Of a DNA stretch of 64,000 nt, positions 18,424-26,623 are shown piece by piece. The first letter of the stretch is position 1; each line of letters opens with the position of its first letter. Origin of the DNA: Parvularcula lutaonensis (GTDB lineage Bacteria > Pseudomonadota > Alphaproteobacteria > Caulobacterales > Parvularculaceae); the NCBI RefSeq assembly GCF_014651915.1, contig NZ_BMXU01000002.1, positions 563,507 to 627,506 on the forward strand, given 5' to 3'. The notes under the pieces were generated by a model that saw nothing but the letters and a program-made list of their open reading frames with translations, did no database searches and was not told the origin of the DNA. Position numbers and translations under genes: made by a program.

Positions 18424-19034
18424 TCCGCCTGCTGATTGCTCTTTCCGCGACCGTATTTGTTTCCGGCTGCATCAGCCTGGTGCCGCCGCCCTCGGAACTT
18501 CCGCCGCGCTATACGCTGACGGCGAAAGACATCGTCGACAACGGCACGCCGCTGCCTGTCACGCTGGCGGTAGCCGATGCGCGGGCCGAGGGTGCTCTCA
18601 ACACGACGAAGATCGCTGTGCTGACGGCCGAGAACGAGATCCGATACATGCCCGACGGCGAGTGGTCGGACCGCGCCCCGCGGGTCCTGTCGCTGCTTCT
18701 CGAACGCAGCTTCGAGGAGCGGGAGCGCCTGCTGGCGGTCAGTGACCGCGTCGCGCTGCCGATCGCAGACTATACAATCTACGCGGATATTTCCGCTTTC
18801 AATGCGGATCGGACCAGGAACCCAGCCGTGGCTGACGTTTCCTTCCGTGTGCGGCTGGAAGACCAGCGCGGGCGGGTTCTGCAGTCCAAGCGCTTCGACG
18901 CTCAGGTCCCGATCAACGGCAAGGACACCCGTGCGGCAGCACAGGCCCTGAATGACGCGGCGGCACAGGCCGCTTCGGAGGCTGCTGCCTGGGCGCTGGA
19001 ACTGATCGAAGCGAATGAAATGGACGCGTCGTAA
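18420..19034 (+). CDS. ABC-type transport auxiliary lipoprotein (PqiC/DUF330-like)
   Basis: The 204-residue protein has a lipoprotein signal MIRLLIALSATVFVSGC with lipobox VSG-C at residue 17. The mature sequence has PPSELPPRYTLTAK, AVADARAEGALNTTKIAVLT and YMPDGEWSDRAPRVLSLLLE, which match the PqiC-like lipoprotein family found next to MCE proteins: the family's I.Y....W...P.L.. pattern is visible. It is likely an outer-membrane partner of the MCE protein. The ATGA overlap with the MCE gene makes it part of the same operon. It converges with the coiled-coil gene, whose last base abuts its stop. Confidence 0.85.
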   Translation: MIRLLIALSATVFVSGCISLVPPPSELPPRYTLTAKDIVDNGTPLPVTLAVADARAEGALNTTKIAVLTAENEIRYMPDGEWSDRAPRVLSLLLERSFEERERLLAVSDRVALPIADYTIYADISAFNADRTRNPAVADVSFRVRLEDQRGRVLQSKRFDAQVPINGKDTRAAAQALNDAAAQAASEAAAWALELIEANEMDAS

Positions 19035-20573
19035 TCAGACGAAATGGCCCTTGGCCGTGCCTATGAGGACGTAAAGCTGCCCCAGCGGTGAGCGCAGCAT
19101 GTTCTGGAGCGCCGCTTCGGCACCTTCGGGGTCCTCGGCAATGACCGGTGCCAGGAGCTGGTCAAAATCGGAAAGGAAGTTCTCGGCCGCGGCAGCGAAT
19201 TCCTCGTCGTCCTCGATAGCGGCGCGAAGACGGGCGCGCACGATGATCGGGTCCTGTTCCAGGATTTGGCGCGTGAAGAGCTGCCGCTCTCCGCGTTCAA
19301 AGCGCTCTTTCTCCGCCTTGGTCGGCTCCCCGAAGAGCTGGCTCTTCATCTCCATGGTGAAGCGGTGCATCCGCTCGAGCCGGTCTTCTTCGCCGTTGAA
19401 GGGCGGGGTGGGAAGCTCGTCGGCAGGCTTTTGAGCCGTAGGCGGAATGGTCTTCGTGACCTTGCTGGTCTTCGCCGTCTGGACCACGGTTGGCTCGGCG
19501 CGGAAGCCCGGCTGTTGTTGCTGGCCCACCTGCTTTTCGACCTTGTCGAGAATGCGCTTCCACGACCCGCCGAGACTTTTGTTCTGGGTTTCGGTGCGGG
19601 TCTTCAGGCGTTCCGACTGTTCGGCGAGGCTGCGGCCCAGATTGTCCGCGCGGTCCTTCTGCTGATCGATCAGCTTACGCAGCTTCTCGCTCTCTTCCAT
19701 GAGCTCCTGCTGCGCCTTGCGCAGGGTGTCGGTGGAGCCCTTGATGTCTTCGGAGAAGTGCTGGGGCGTTTCCTTCCAGACCTGCGTGCTCTCCGCCATC
19801 GCCTCGCGAAGAGCGGCAAACTGGTCAGCGTTGACCTCGGCGATCGCTTCGAGGCGTTTCAGCTTGGCTTCGAGCTCGGGGAGGATCGACTTGGCCTTGC
19901 CGTCCTCCGCCGCGGTCCGGTCGGCGAGGGCCTTGGCGAAGCCCTCGGCTTCCTTGTTCATGGCGGCAGTGGCCTCGATCAGGGCCTGGCGTTCCTTGGC
20001 CAGCCGGTCAGTACCCTGCGAGGTGCCCGATTTGAGGGTTTCGGCAGCCTCTTCGATGGCGCCCACCTGGTCACGAATCTGCTTCTCCGCGCGGGCGAGC
20101 TTGGCGATCGCTGCGTCGATCTCCCCGCCGAGGAGGTTGAGGTCTTCGCGCACGGCATCGGCCCGCAGCGAGGGCTCGAAATTGCGCACGGCGCGGCCAA
20201 GCCGGTCGGCGGTCGCCTCGAGACGAAGGGCAGCACGCAGGAGATAGCCGCCTGCGAGAACGAGACCCGCGTTGGTGAGGGCGAGGATGGCAACCGCGCC
20301 GTTATAGCCGAAGGCGAGCTTCCAGACCCCGGTCGCCGCCCTGAGGCCGATGGTCGTGCCGATGGGCCATGCCACCAGCCAGACCACGAGTATCAGGACC
20401 GCGGCGATACGCGAGGCTAGCCAGATCTGTTCAGGGTTCGGCAGCCAGCCGGGACGCTCCGGCGCGCCTGAATCGGGGCGCTCGGCAACGAGCATGGGCC
20501 GGGGTGTCGGCTCAGCCGCTGGCAGGCTGTCCGTCTTCTTTTCCGCAGCCGCTTCGTTCTCGACGGGCGCCAT
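19035..20573 (-). CDS. Two-TM coiled-coil membrane protein of unknown function
   Basis: From the ATG at 20573, preceded by GGAG at a 5-6 base spacing, the product has 512 residues. A Pro/Ala/Glu-rich N-terminus of 45 residues is followed by two TM helices (about 52-75 and 91-114), a long coiled coil from about 117 to 360 (LARAEKQIRDQVGAIEEAAE, ELMEESEKLRKLIDQQKDRA), a Gln/Pro linker, and a conserved-looking C-terminal domain of about 120 residues (RMHRFTMEMKSQLFGEPTKA through LGQLYVLIGTAKGHFV). The two-TM plus coiled-coil layout resembles the Caulobacter polarity factor TipN, but I see no sequence basis to equate them. A CtrA-type box lies 79 bp upstream, shared with the divergent holin-like gene. 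Confidence 0.85.
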   Translation of the reverse strand: MAPVENEAAAEKKTDSLPAAEPTPRPMLVAERPDSGAPERPGWLPNPEQIWLASRIAAVLILVVWLVAWPIGTTIGLRAATGVWKLAFGYNGAVAILALTNAGLVLAGGYLLRAALRLEATADRLGRAVRNFEPSLRADAVREDLNLLGGEIDAAIAKLARAEKQIRDQVGAIEEAAETLKSGTSQGTDRLAKERQALIEATAAMNKEAEGFAKALADRTAAEDGKAKSILPELEAKLKRLEAIAEVNADQFAALREAMAESTQVWKETPQHFSEDIKGSTDTLRKAQQELMEESEKLRKLIDQQKDRADNLGRSLAEQSERLKTRTETQNKSLGGSWKRILDKVEKQVGQQQQPGFRAEPTVVQTAKTSKVTKTIPPTAQKPADELPTPPFNGEEDRLERMHRFTMEMKSQLFGEPTKAEKERFERGERQLFTRQILEQDPIIVRARLRAAIEDDEEFAAAAENFLSDFDQLLAPVIAEDPEGAEAALQNMLRSPLGQLYVLIGTAKGHFV

Positions 20574-20651
20574 AGGTTCTCCAAGGGTGCGTGGGCGTCC
20601 CCTCTGGCCGCCAAGCCGCACCCCCACCGGTTACGCTTCATCGGCTCAAGG

Positions 20652-20667
20652 TTAAGCGATGATTAAC
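20652..20667. promoter_or_regulatory. Candidate CtrA box in the divergent region before the GTA-holin-like gene
   Basis: TTAA, GCGATGA, TTAA, C: a perfect TTAA-N7-TTAAC element. It is 60 bp upstream of the holin-like ATG and 79 bp upstream of the coiled-coil gene start, so it could control either or both. The site reads well on both strands (TTAA-TCATCGC-TTAA on the other). Confidence 0.55.
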
Positions 20668-20726
20668 AGGGCTATGCAGTCGCTGGATACTTGTCCACGC
20701 GTCTGCCGTCCGGCTTAGCATGAGGT

Positions 20727-21263
20727 ATGACCAAGAAATCCACTGCCGAACGCATTCGTGACGCCGTCAGCGGGGTTGCGCCCCAGCTTGCGCGCGCCCT
20801 TGGCGGGCCCTTGGCGGAAACCGCGGCAGGGATGCTGGCGGAGGTGTTCCTCGGCCGCGGAGAGGCGGAGGAAGGCGAGCTGCTCGATGCCGTGCTGGCG
20901 GCAGCGCCTGAGAGGCTCGCTGCGTTGAAGCTGGCCGAGGTCGAATTTCGGCAAGCGGTCCTTTCCGCAGCAGGGGAGGCCGAGCGGATCGCGGCGGAGG
21001 ACCGGGCCGATGCGCGGGCACGGGAAGTGGCGCTGAAGGACCGGGTCCCCGGGGCGCTGGCCGTGGTCGTGCTCGCAGGCTTTTTCTCGGTCCTTGGCGT
21101 GATGCTCTTCGTGGATGTTCCAGACGGTGCGGAAACGGAGTTTTCCATTATGCTCGGCGCGCTGGCGACAATGTCGGCGGCGGTGATGAACTACTATTTT
21201 GGCTCTTCGGCTTCGAGCCGCGAGAAAACGCGGATGCTCAGGGACACCAGCCCGTTGCGCTGA
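20727..21263 (+). CDS. Gene-transfer-agent type 3TM holin-like protein
   Basis: The 178-residue protein resembles the family named holin of 3TMs, for gene-transfer release (GTA_holin_3TM). It has a helical cytoplasmic N-terminal half starting with GVAPQLARALGGPLAETAAG and ending in AREVALKDRVPGALA, then a TM helix (LAVVVLAGFFSVLGVMLFVD), a second TM (FSIMLGALATMSAAVMNYYF) and the very characteristic tail NYYFGSSASSREKTRML. In GTA producers such a protein permeabilises the inner membrane for particle release. No capsid, portal or tail gene is in this window, so it is a solitary copy. A CtrA-type box is 60 bp upstream. Confidence 0.8.
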   Translation: MTKKSTAERIRDAVSGVAPQLARALGGPLAETAAGMLAEVFLGRGEAEEGELLDAVLAAAPERLAALKLAEVEFRQAVLSAAGEAERIAAEDRADARAREVALKDRVPGALAVVVLAGFFSVLGVMLFVDVPDGAETEFSIMLGALATMSAAVMNYYFGSSASSREKTRMLRDTSPLR

Positions 21264-21293
21264 TCCGCTGAGCTGCGGTAGCGCCTCGTGGCT

Positions 21294-22247
21294 ATGGCAT
21301 TTGACGTTGCGATCATTGGGGCCGGGATCATCGGCTCGTGCACGGCCTACCGGCTTGCAGCACGGGGGATGAGGGTCCTGTGGGTCGGTGACGGGCGCGA
21401 GGGTTCCACGGTGGCCGCGGCGGGGATGCTGAGCCCGTCCTATGAGCACGCCCATGAAGCAGGCGCACCGCCCTTCCAGAAGATGCTCGATGAAGGGCTT
21501 CGTGCCTGGGAGCGGTTCGCCCGTGAGGTGAGCGGTGATCCGCAGACGGATCTCGGCTACCGGCTGAGCGGGGTCTATGGCATCGGTTTCCATGCCCGCC
21601 CGCCGGGATCGGTGTTGCCGGAGGCCGATGCGCTGCCTTCATTCACGCGCAAGCCTGCGGTGTTCATGCCGCGCGAGGGGATGGTCGAGCCGCTGCGAGT
21701 GCTGGCTTTCCTGCGTTCAGAATTCGCGCGGTTGGGCGGGGTCTTCGCCGAGGGGACCGCATCGCTGGCTGAGGGCGGGATCGCTGTCGACGGCGCGTTC
21801 CACGCGGCTGGCACGGTGGTCCTGACCACGGGCGCGCGGCCCGAGCTGGCGCCGGAAGGATTGCAGCCGGTGCGCGGGCAGGCATTTCTCGTAAGGCTTG
21901 CAGGCGAAGATCGAGGCGCCGTACCAACAGTTGTCCGTTCGTCTACTGCCTATTTCGTGCCGCGGCTTGACGGCACGGTCTATATCGGCGCAACGGAAGA
22001 ATGGCCGGGAGCGATCGCTCAGACAGCTGATGAACTGTGGCGCGATGCCGAGAGGTTGTTACCGTGCCTCGGCCGTGCCGAGATCCTTCGCCGTCTCGAG
22101 GGGTTCAGGCCCTTCGTCAGCCGTCTCGGGCCCCTCATCGCGCGCGACAAAGAGCGGGCCGACCTGGTCCGCGCGCAGGGGCATCACAGGAACGGTATCC
22201 TTCTCGCACCCCTCACCGCCGAGGCGGTCGAGGACCTGGTCGTTTGA
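21294..22247 (+). CDS. thiO: FAD-dependent glycine oxidase ThiO-like
   Basis: The enzyme oxidises glycine to iminoglycine for the thiazole ring of thiamine; DadA-type amino acid oxidases are the alternative. The 317 residues begin with the FAD dinucleotide fold VAIIGAGIIGSCTAYRLAAR, then STVAAAGMLSPSYEHA, where AAGML is typical of ThiO. Later come YFVPRLDGTVYIGATEEW and the C-terminal GHHRNGILLAPLTAEAVED, close to the ThiO consensus. No other thi gene lies nearby. ATG 21294 is chosen; GTG 21288 is two codons upstream. The last 189 bp overlap, on the opposite strand, the 3' end of the EAL-like gene. Confidence 0.85.
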   Translation: MAFDVAIIGAGIIGSCTAYRLAARGMRVLWVGDGREGSTVAAAGMLSPSYEHAHEAGAPPFQKMLDEGLRAWERFAREVSGDPQTDLGYRLSGVYGIGFHARPPGSVLPEADALPSFTRKPAVFMPREGMVEPLRVLAFLRSEFARLGGVFAEGTASLAEGGIAVDGAFHAAGTVVLTTGARPELAPEGLQPVRGQAFLVRLAGEDRGAVPTVVRSSTAYFVPRLDGTVYIGATEEWPGAIAQTADELWRDAERLLPCLGRAEILRRLEGFRPFVSRLGPLIARDKERADLVRAQGHHRNGILLAPLTAEAVEDLVV

Positions 22248-23837
22248 GACGATCTCACGCTCGGTGAGGACCCGCATCAAGGCACGTTTCCAGGGCTTGG
22301 GCCAGAAATGGGTGACCTTCAGCTTGTACTTCCGCGTCAGGAAGTTGGTCTTCCTGCCGGTCTGCGGACGCAGGCGTGCGGCGAGGTCCAGGAGCTCGTC
22401 ATTGACGGGCGTGAAGGAAGCATTCTGCTGGATGGCTGCGGCCTCGGATGCATCGACAGTGGGAAGCTTAGCAACTTCCGCGTCCAGAGCATCGGCCTTT
22501 TCGTCCTCTGTGACGACATTTTCATCCGCAGACGTTGTAATGTCACGCTCAGCGACATCCGCGGGCAGGGCGTCGAGGACTTCGGTGATCGCCTTGGCGA
22601 CCTCGGGCTCTTTGGACAGGCGCTTGGCGTCGTCCTCGCTCGGCTCGACGACGATCACAGCGGCGGCCTCGGCATCGCTGCGGCGTGCACGGCGCAGCGG
22701 GCTTGCGCCATAGCCAAGGGACGCAGCAGCAAGATTGGGCCGCATCAGGAGGCCGGCTTTGCTTTCCGCCTGCATCAGAGCCTCCTGTTGTTCGTGCACA
22801 TCCGCACCTTCGGCTTCGGTGAAGGGGAGTTGCTCCTCGCCGAATGATTCGGCGAGAGCGTTCTGCATACCCCGGGCACCGCGCGGCCGGGGGAGGATGT
22901 CTTCCTCCTCCTCGCTGTCGATCTTTTTCTCGGCGGCACGCTTGAAGGCTTCGGCCTGGGCGCGAAGGCGCTGGTGCTTGAAATCTTCGTCCACTGATTC
23001 CGCAGTCGCTTCCGCTTCGGCTTCTTCGGCCTTCTGGCCTTCATCGAGGCCCAGCACCTTTCGCGCGGCATTGGTCACCCGCGGCGTGATCGCGTCGATG
23101 GGCAGGGCGGGGGACAGGACATTCGCCTGCACCTGATGGAAGCCGACGGTGCGCAGGGCGAGACAGGCGGCCTCGTCCTCTGCGCCAATGGCAGAGACGA
23201 TGGCGCCTTTCGATTCGGCGAAAGCGATCAGGTCCGCCGCGCCCTGGAGGCTGGCGGTGTGGTTGTTCCGGGCAGCGCGGAGAAGGCCGCGCCCGCCGGT
23301 CTTGATCTCGTCGAAGGGCGCGATCGAGAAGATCTCGCCGACTTCTTCGGGACGGCCCATCATTTCCGCGGAGAGGCGCACGCCCAGGGCCTTGAGCTGG
23401 CGCAGGACCGGCGCGGCCTCGGAGGCGTCGCTGATCTTCACCGGGCATTCGAAAGTGAGCTTTCCGGGGTCGAGGTGGGTCGCTTCGAGAACGGATTTCA
23501 CCGAATCGGGCAGTGCCGTGTCCAGGCAGTCACGCGGCGCGAGGTTGATCGACAGGGCGGACGGGCTTGCGAACGCCCAGCTCGCGAATTCGGCGGCGGC
23601 TTTTTCGAGAATGCGGCGGGTCAGGGCGGTCAGGCGGCCCTCGGCTTCGAAGGCGGGCAGGAAGACCGCAGGCAGCATGGTTCCGAAGCGCGGATGGTCC
23701 CAACGGACCAGCGCTTCGACCCGCGCCAGCGAGCCGTCATTGAGCGAGAAGATCGGCTGGTAGAGCAGGTGGATCTGGCGCGAGACCAGAGCCTCGTCCA
23801 TGTCCATCCGTGTCAGTGTCAGCGCACGAGCGCCCAT
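22059..23837 (-). CDS. EAL-domain protein with degenerate active site
   Basis: From ATG 23837, with GGAGG eight bases upstream, the product has 592 residues. Residues about 13-250 are an EAL domain: EALVRWDHPR (41-50) holds the signature Glu, and LSINLAPRDCL matches the N-containing loop. Beyond that the metal ligands fail: the ELTE-like motif reads FECPVK, the DDFG motif is replaced by AEMMGRPEEV, and the KID motif reads EIKTGG. It is therefore probably a c-di-GMP binder or an inactive regulator. Residues about 265-470 are acidic and low-complexity; a basic segment (TGRKTNFLTRKYKLKVTHFW) follows. The final 63 codons lie antisense to thiO. A near-CtrA site with a 6-base spacer (23904-23917) lies upstream. 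Confidence 0.82.
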   Translation of the reverse strand: MGARALTLTRMDMDEALVSRQIHLLYQPIFSLNDGSLARVEALVRWDHPRFGTMLPAVFLPAFEAEGRLTALTRRILEKAAAEFASWAFASPSALSINLAPRDCLDTALPDSVKSVLEATHLDPGKLTFECPVKISDASEAAPVLRQLKALGVRLSAEMMGRPEEVGEIFSIAPFDEIKTGGRGLLRAARNNHTASLQGAADLIAFAESKGAIVSAIGAEDEAACLALRTVGFHQVQANVLSPALPIDAITPRVTNAARKVLGLDEGQKAEEAEAEATAESVDEDFKHQRLRAQAEAFKRAAEKKIDSEEEEDILPRPRGARGMQNALAESFGEEQLPFTEAEGADVHEQQEALMQAESKAGLLMRPNLAAASLGYGASPLRRARRSDAEAAAVIVVEPSEDDAKRLSKEPEVAKAITEVLDALPADVAERDITTSADENVVTEDEKADALDAEVAKLPTVDASEAAAIQQNASFTPVNDELLDLAARLRPQTGRKTNFLTRKYKLKVTHFWPKPWKRALMRVLTEREIVSNDQVLDRLGGEGCEKDTVPVMPLRADQVGPLFVARDEGPETADEGPEPLETAKDLGTAEAR

Positions 23838-23991
23838 CGCACAATCCTCCGAAAGGCGCGCACGGGCACGCCTCACACCTTGGATTTCTCTGACGGGAAA
23901 GAGTTAACGGCGATTAAAAGCGTGTTGATCCCCTGTTAATCAGGACCTTCCAGCGCGGGAATCGGTGCCCTACCTAGCGGCGAATCTGCCC

Positions 23992-24777
23992 TCAGTCCTC
24001 GAATTGCTCGCGCAGGATCCGCTCTTCGAGGCCGGTTCCGTGATCGAAGAGGACGGTCATGCGGCGCTGGCGATCGATCCGGCAGGTGACTTCGACCGCG
24101 TTGCGCACCTCGAAACTGTCTGCCGTCGCCGCGCAGCTCCGGAAATCGGGATCCTGCACGACGAAGGTCACTTCCGCATCATAAGGCAGGAGCGCGCCGC
24201 GCCACCGCCGTGGTCTGAAGGCGGAGATCGGCGTCAGGGCGAGAAGGTTCGAGTTGATCGGAAGGATCGGTCCGTGCGCGGAGAGGTTGTAGGCGGTGGA
24301 GCCTGCCGGGGTGGAGAGGAGGATACCATCACAGATGAGCTGGCCCATCCGGGTCTCGCCATTCACCTTGATCGCGATGCGCGCCGTCTGGCGTGTCTGG
24401 CGGATCAGGGAAACCTCGTTGATCGCGTGGGCGGTGTGGACCTTCCCGTCCTTGTCCCTGGCTTCCATGTAGAGCGGGTTGATCGTCGCCTTGTCGGCGG
24501 TTGCGATCCTGCGCGGCAGGTCGGCGATGTCGCCCAAGGGGTTCATCAGGAAGCCGACTGTGCCGCAGTTGATGCCGTAGACCGGCACGTTGTGCTCCAT
24601 GGTATCCCGCAGGACGTCGAGCATCGTGCCGTCACCGCCGAGCGCGACGATCACCTTGGCTTCCCCACGCTCGGCATTGCCATAGACATCCGTCAGCGCC
24701 CGGAAGGCTTCCTGAGCCTCGGGCCGGTCATTGGCGATGAAGCCAATCTCGCCCTTCTGTGGTGCATCGCGACGCAT
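23992..24777 (-). CDS. nadK: NAD kinase
   Basis: This cytoplasmic enzyme phosphorylates NAD to NADP using ATP. The 261 residues are typical of alphaproteobacterial NadK. Motifs are IGFIANDRPEAQEAF at the start, GGDGTMLDVLR (47-57), YGINCGTVGFLMNPLGD (67-83), the NE/D motif HAINEVSLIR, and the glycine-rich loop GDGI-type sequence CDGILLSTPAGSTAYNLSAH. It lies 40 bp downstream of the unassigned membrane-anchored gene on the same strand and may be cotranscribed with it. Confidence 0.95.
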   Translation of the reverse strand: MRRDAPQKGEIGFIANDRPEAQEAFRALTDVYGNAERGEAKVIVALGGDGTMLDVLRDTMEHNVPVYGINCGTVGFLMNPLGDIADLPRRIATADKATINPLYMEARDKDGKVHTAHAINEVSLIRQTRQTARIAIKVNGETRMGQLICDGILLSTPAGSTAYNLSAHGPILPINSNLLALTPISAFRPRRWRGALLPYDAEVTFVVQDPDFRSCAATADSFEVRNAVEVTCRIDRQRRMTVLFDHGTGLEERILREQFED

Positions 24778-24817
24778 CGCCGGGAAGCTGGCCCGGTGGG
24801 CGCAAGATGTCCAGCCG

Positions 24818-26056
24818 CTATTCGCGGATCGCCTGGCGCGCGCCCGACACGTTGTAGGCCGCGCCCGACCAAGGCGTCAGGGCGGGGGAGCCCTGAAGGA
24901 AGATGACCGCGTCATAGGCTTCCGCAGCACTGCCTTCGATGTCGACCGCCTGCACTAGTGCGAGGAAGCCGTCGGTCTTCATGAGGCGCTTGCCTTCTCG
25001 ATACGGACTGTCCGGAAGGTCGAGCTCGACCAGAAGCCCGTCACTGTCCCCGAGTGCGCGCGCGATCTCGTCCGCCCCCCTGATCCGGGTCAGGTAGGGG
25101 TTGTCGAGATTCATCGGGAGGAGCGCGTAGGCTTCGCCAGCCTTGCCCTGCAAGACCGACGGCAAGCCTCGGGCGGGCATCATGGCGAAGCAGTCCGAAA
25201 GGCAGAGCGCAAGGATGGTGCCCACCGCATTCTCGAAAGGCCCTTCTTCGCCATTGAGCCTGCGCGCCAGCGGCTCATAGCCGTTGATGCGCACCTCAGC
25301 GCCGTGGCCGAGGCCCCATAGTCCGTAGAACTGCTGGTCGTGGGCATTCGGGAGGCCCATCAGGAGGTCGATATTGGGCAGGATGCTGTCGTAGCGGCGC
25401 CCGGTCATCTGGCGCCTGAAACCCTCTTCCATCAGCGCACGGTTGATGGCGCGGATCGCGCTCGTGCTGCCGAAACCCGGCGAGATATTCGATGCCATGG
25501 TGCGCAGCATTGCTGCGGCGTCCTCGGGATCCTGCGGACCGTCGATGCCAATGAAAACGATGCGGGAGTCCTCCGGGAGGGAATTGTTCAACGCCCGGAT
25601 TTTCTGCAGCTTGGCGAAGAACTCCCTGTTGCCCCACTGCCGGGTGTCTTGTGCCCAGGCGTCGAAGACCGCGCGCGCAGCCGGCTCTTTTCCTTCGAGG
25701 ACCAGCCGGTTGAATGCCTCGGCCTGGGCGGGCGTAAACTCGCCGAGATAGATCCTGAGACCCGTCTTCTCGCGCAGGTGGGTCAGCAGGGCGAGGTCGA
25801 GGTCCTGCATCGCCGCGTATCCATGGATTTCGGAGAGGAGGAACAGGCTGTGCTCGTAGAAGGGCCTGCCGAACCGCAGGCCGGCGTCCTCGCGCTCGAG
25901 GTCGAGCGGCACGGCATTTTCGGAGAGATAGTGCCGGGCCTTGCCCGCGGTCAGGGAATCCTTGGCCACGGGGATCAGCGGGAAGAGAAGAAGAGCGGCG
26001 GTGCTGAGAAGGACGAAGATGCCCGACCATCTGAGCAAAGAAAGAAGCGATCGCAT
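24818..26056 (-). CDS. Membrane-anchored protein of unknown function (erythromycin esterase-like pattern)
   Basis: From ATG 26056 the product has 412 residues and begins with a signal anchor or signal peptide (MRSLLSLLRWSGIFVLLSTA, then ALLLFPLIPVAKD). The region FLLSEIHGYAAMQDLDLALL followed by TGLRIYLGEF recalls the conserved G-E-x-H-G start of erythromycin-esterase-like and ChaN/TIKI-like enzymes, with a later VFIGIDGPQDPEDAAAMLRT. This is a weak resemblance only, so I do not assign a function. The frame is open 600 bp further upstream, but that part translates to arginine-rich shadow sequence of rpoZ. It precedes nadK by 40 bp. Confidence 0.75.
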   Translation of the reverse strand: MRSLLSLLRWSGIFVLLSTAALLLFPLIPVAKDSLTAGKARHYLSENAVPLDLEREDAGLRFGRPFYEHSLFLLSEIHGYAAMQDLDLALLTHLREKTGLRIYLGEFTPAQAEAFNRLVLEGKEPAARAVFDAWAQDTRQWGNREFFAKLQKIRALNNSLPEDSRIVFIGIDGPQDPEDAAAMLRTMASNISPGFGSTSAIRAINRALMEEGFRRQMTGRRYDSILPNIDLLMGLPNAHDQQFYGLWGLGHGAEVRINGYEPLARRLNGEEGPFENAVGTILALCLSDCFAMMPARGLPSVLQGKAGEAYALLPMNLDNPYLTRIRGADEIARALGDSDGLLVELDLPDSPYREGKRLMKTDGFLALVQAVDIEGSAAEAYDAVIFLQGSPALTPWSGAAYNVSGARQAIRE

Positions 26057-26257
26057 CGGGGTCCTGCCGAACTCTTTCCGGTAAAGGATCGCACGCGTCG
26101 GGCCCCGCCTGCAAGGGGCGGGCAGAGCGGGACCCAGCCTGTCGAAGCTTTCATGCCGGAGGCACGGGCGCCAGGCGGGCAGGGGCGGCAGCAAGGCCTT
26201 GCGTTTGCGGGATGTTCGGCGTAGAGGCGCGAGCTTCCCGGATTTCTTGGAGACCCT

Positions 26258-26623
26258 ATGGCGCGCGTCACCGTCGAAGACTGCATTGAAAAGGTCGACA
26301 ACCGTTTTGACCTCGTCCTTCTCGCTGCCCACCGTGCGCGCATGATCGCTTCGGGCGCCCAGCCGCTGGTCGACCGCGATCGCGACAAGAACCCGGTCAT
26401 CGCCCTGCGCGAGCTGGCGGCCGACAAGATCACCGCCGATGAGATCAAGGAAGACCTCATCACGTCGCTCCAGACCCAGCTCGATGTCGACGAGCCCGAT
26501 GAGGCCGAAGGCGTTGCCGCCGAGAAGGCCGACCTGCCCGAGCACGACAAGGTGTCGGAAGACGACCTGCTGCACGCCCTGCAGCAAAGCGGCATGGCGC
26601 CGCTCTCGCCGTCGAACAAGTGA
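26258..26623 (+). CDS. rpoZ: DNA-directed RNA polymerase omega subunit
   Basis: Omega assists RNA polymerase assembly. The 121 residues open with [20 protein letters not shown] followed by [20 protein letters not shown], the canonical omega core, and continue with [16 protein letters not shown]. The C-terminal 50 residues are an acidic tail common in alphaproteobacteria. GGAG lies six bases before the ATG. It is immediately upstream of rsh, the usual arrangement of rpoZ and the stringent-response gene. Confidence 0.97.
   Translation: MARVTVEDCIEKVDNRFDLVLLAAHRARMIASGAQPLVDRDRDKNPVIALRELAADKITADEIKEDLITSLQTQLDVDEPDEAEGVAAEKADLPEHDKVSEDDLLHALQQSGMAPLSPSNK

Noticed and set aside
23904-23917. 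TTAA-N6-TTAA upstream of the EAL gene
   Set aside because: The spacer is six bases, not seven, so it is not a CtrA consensus match; kept only as a remark in the gene entry.
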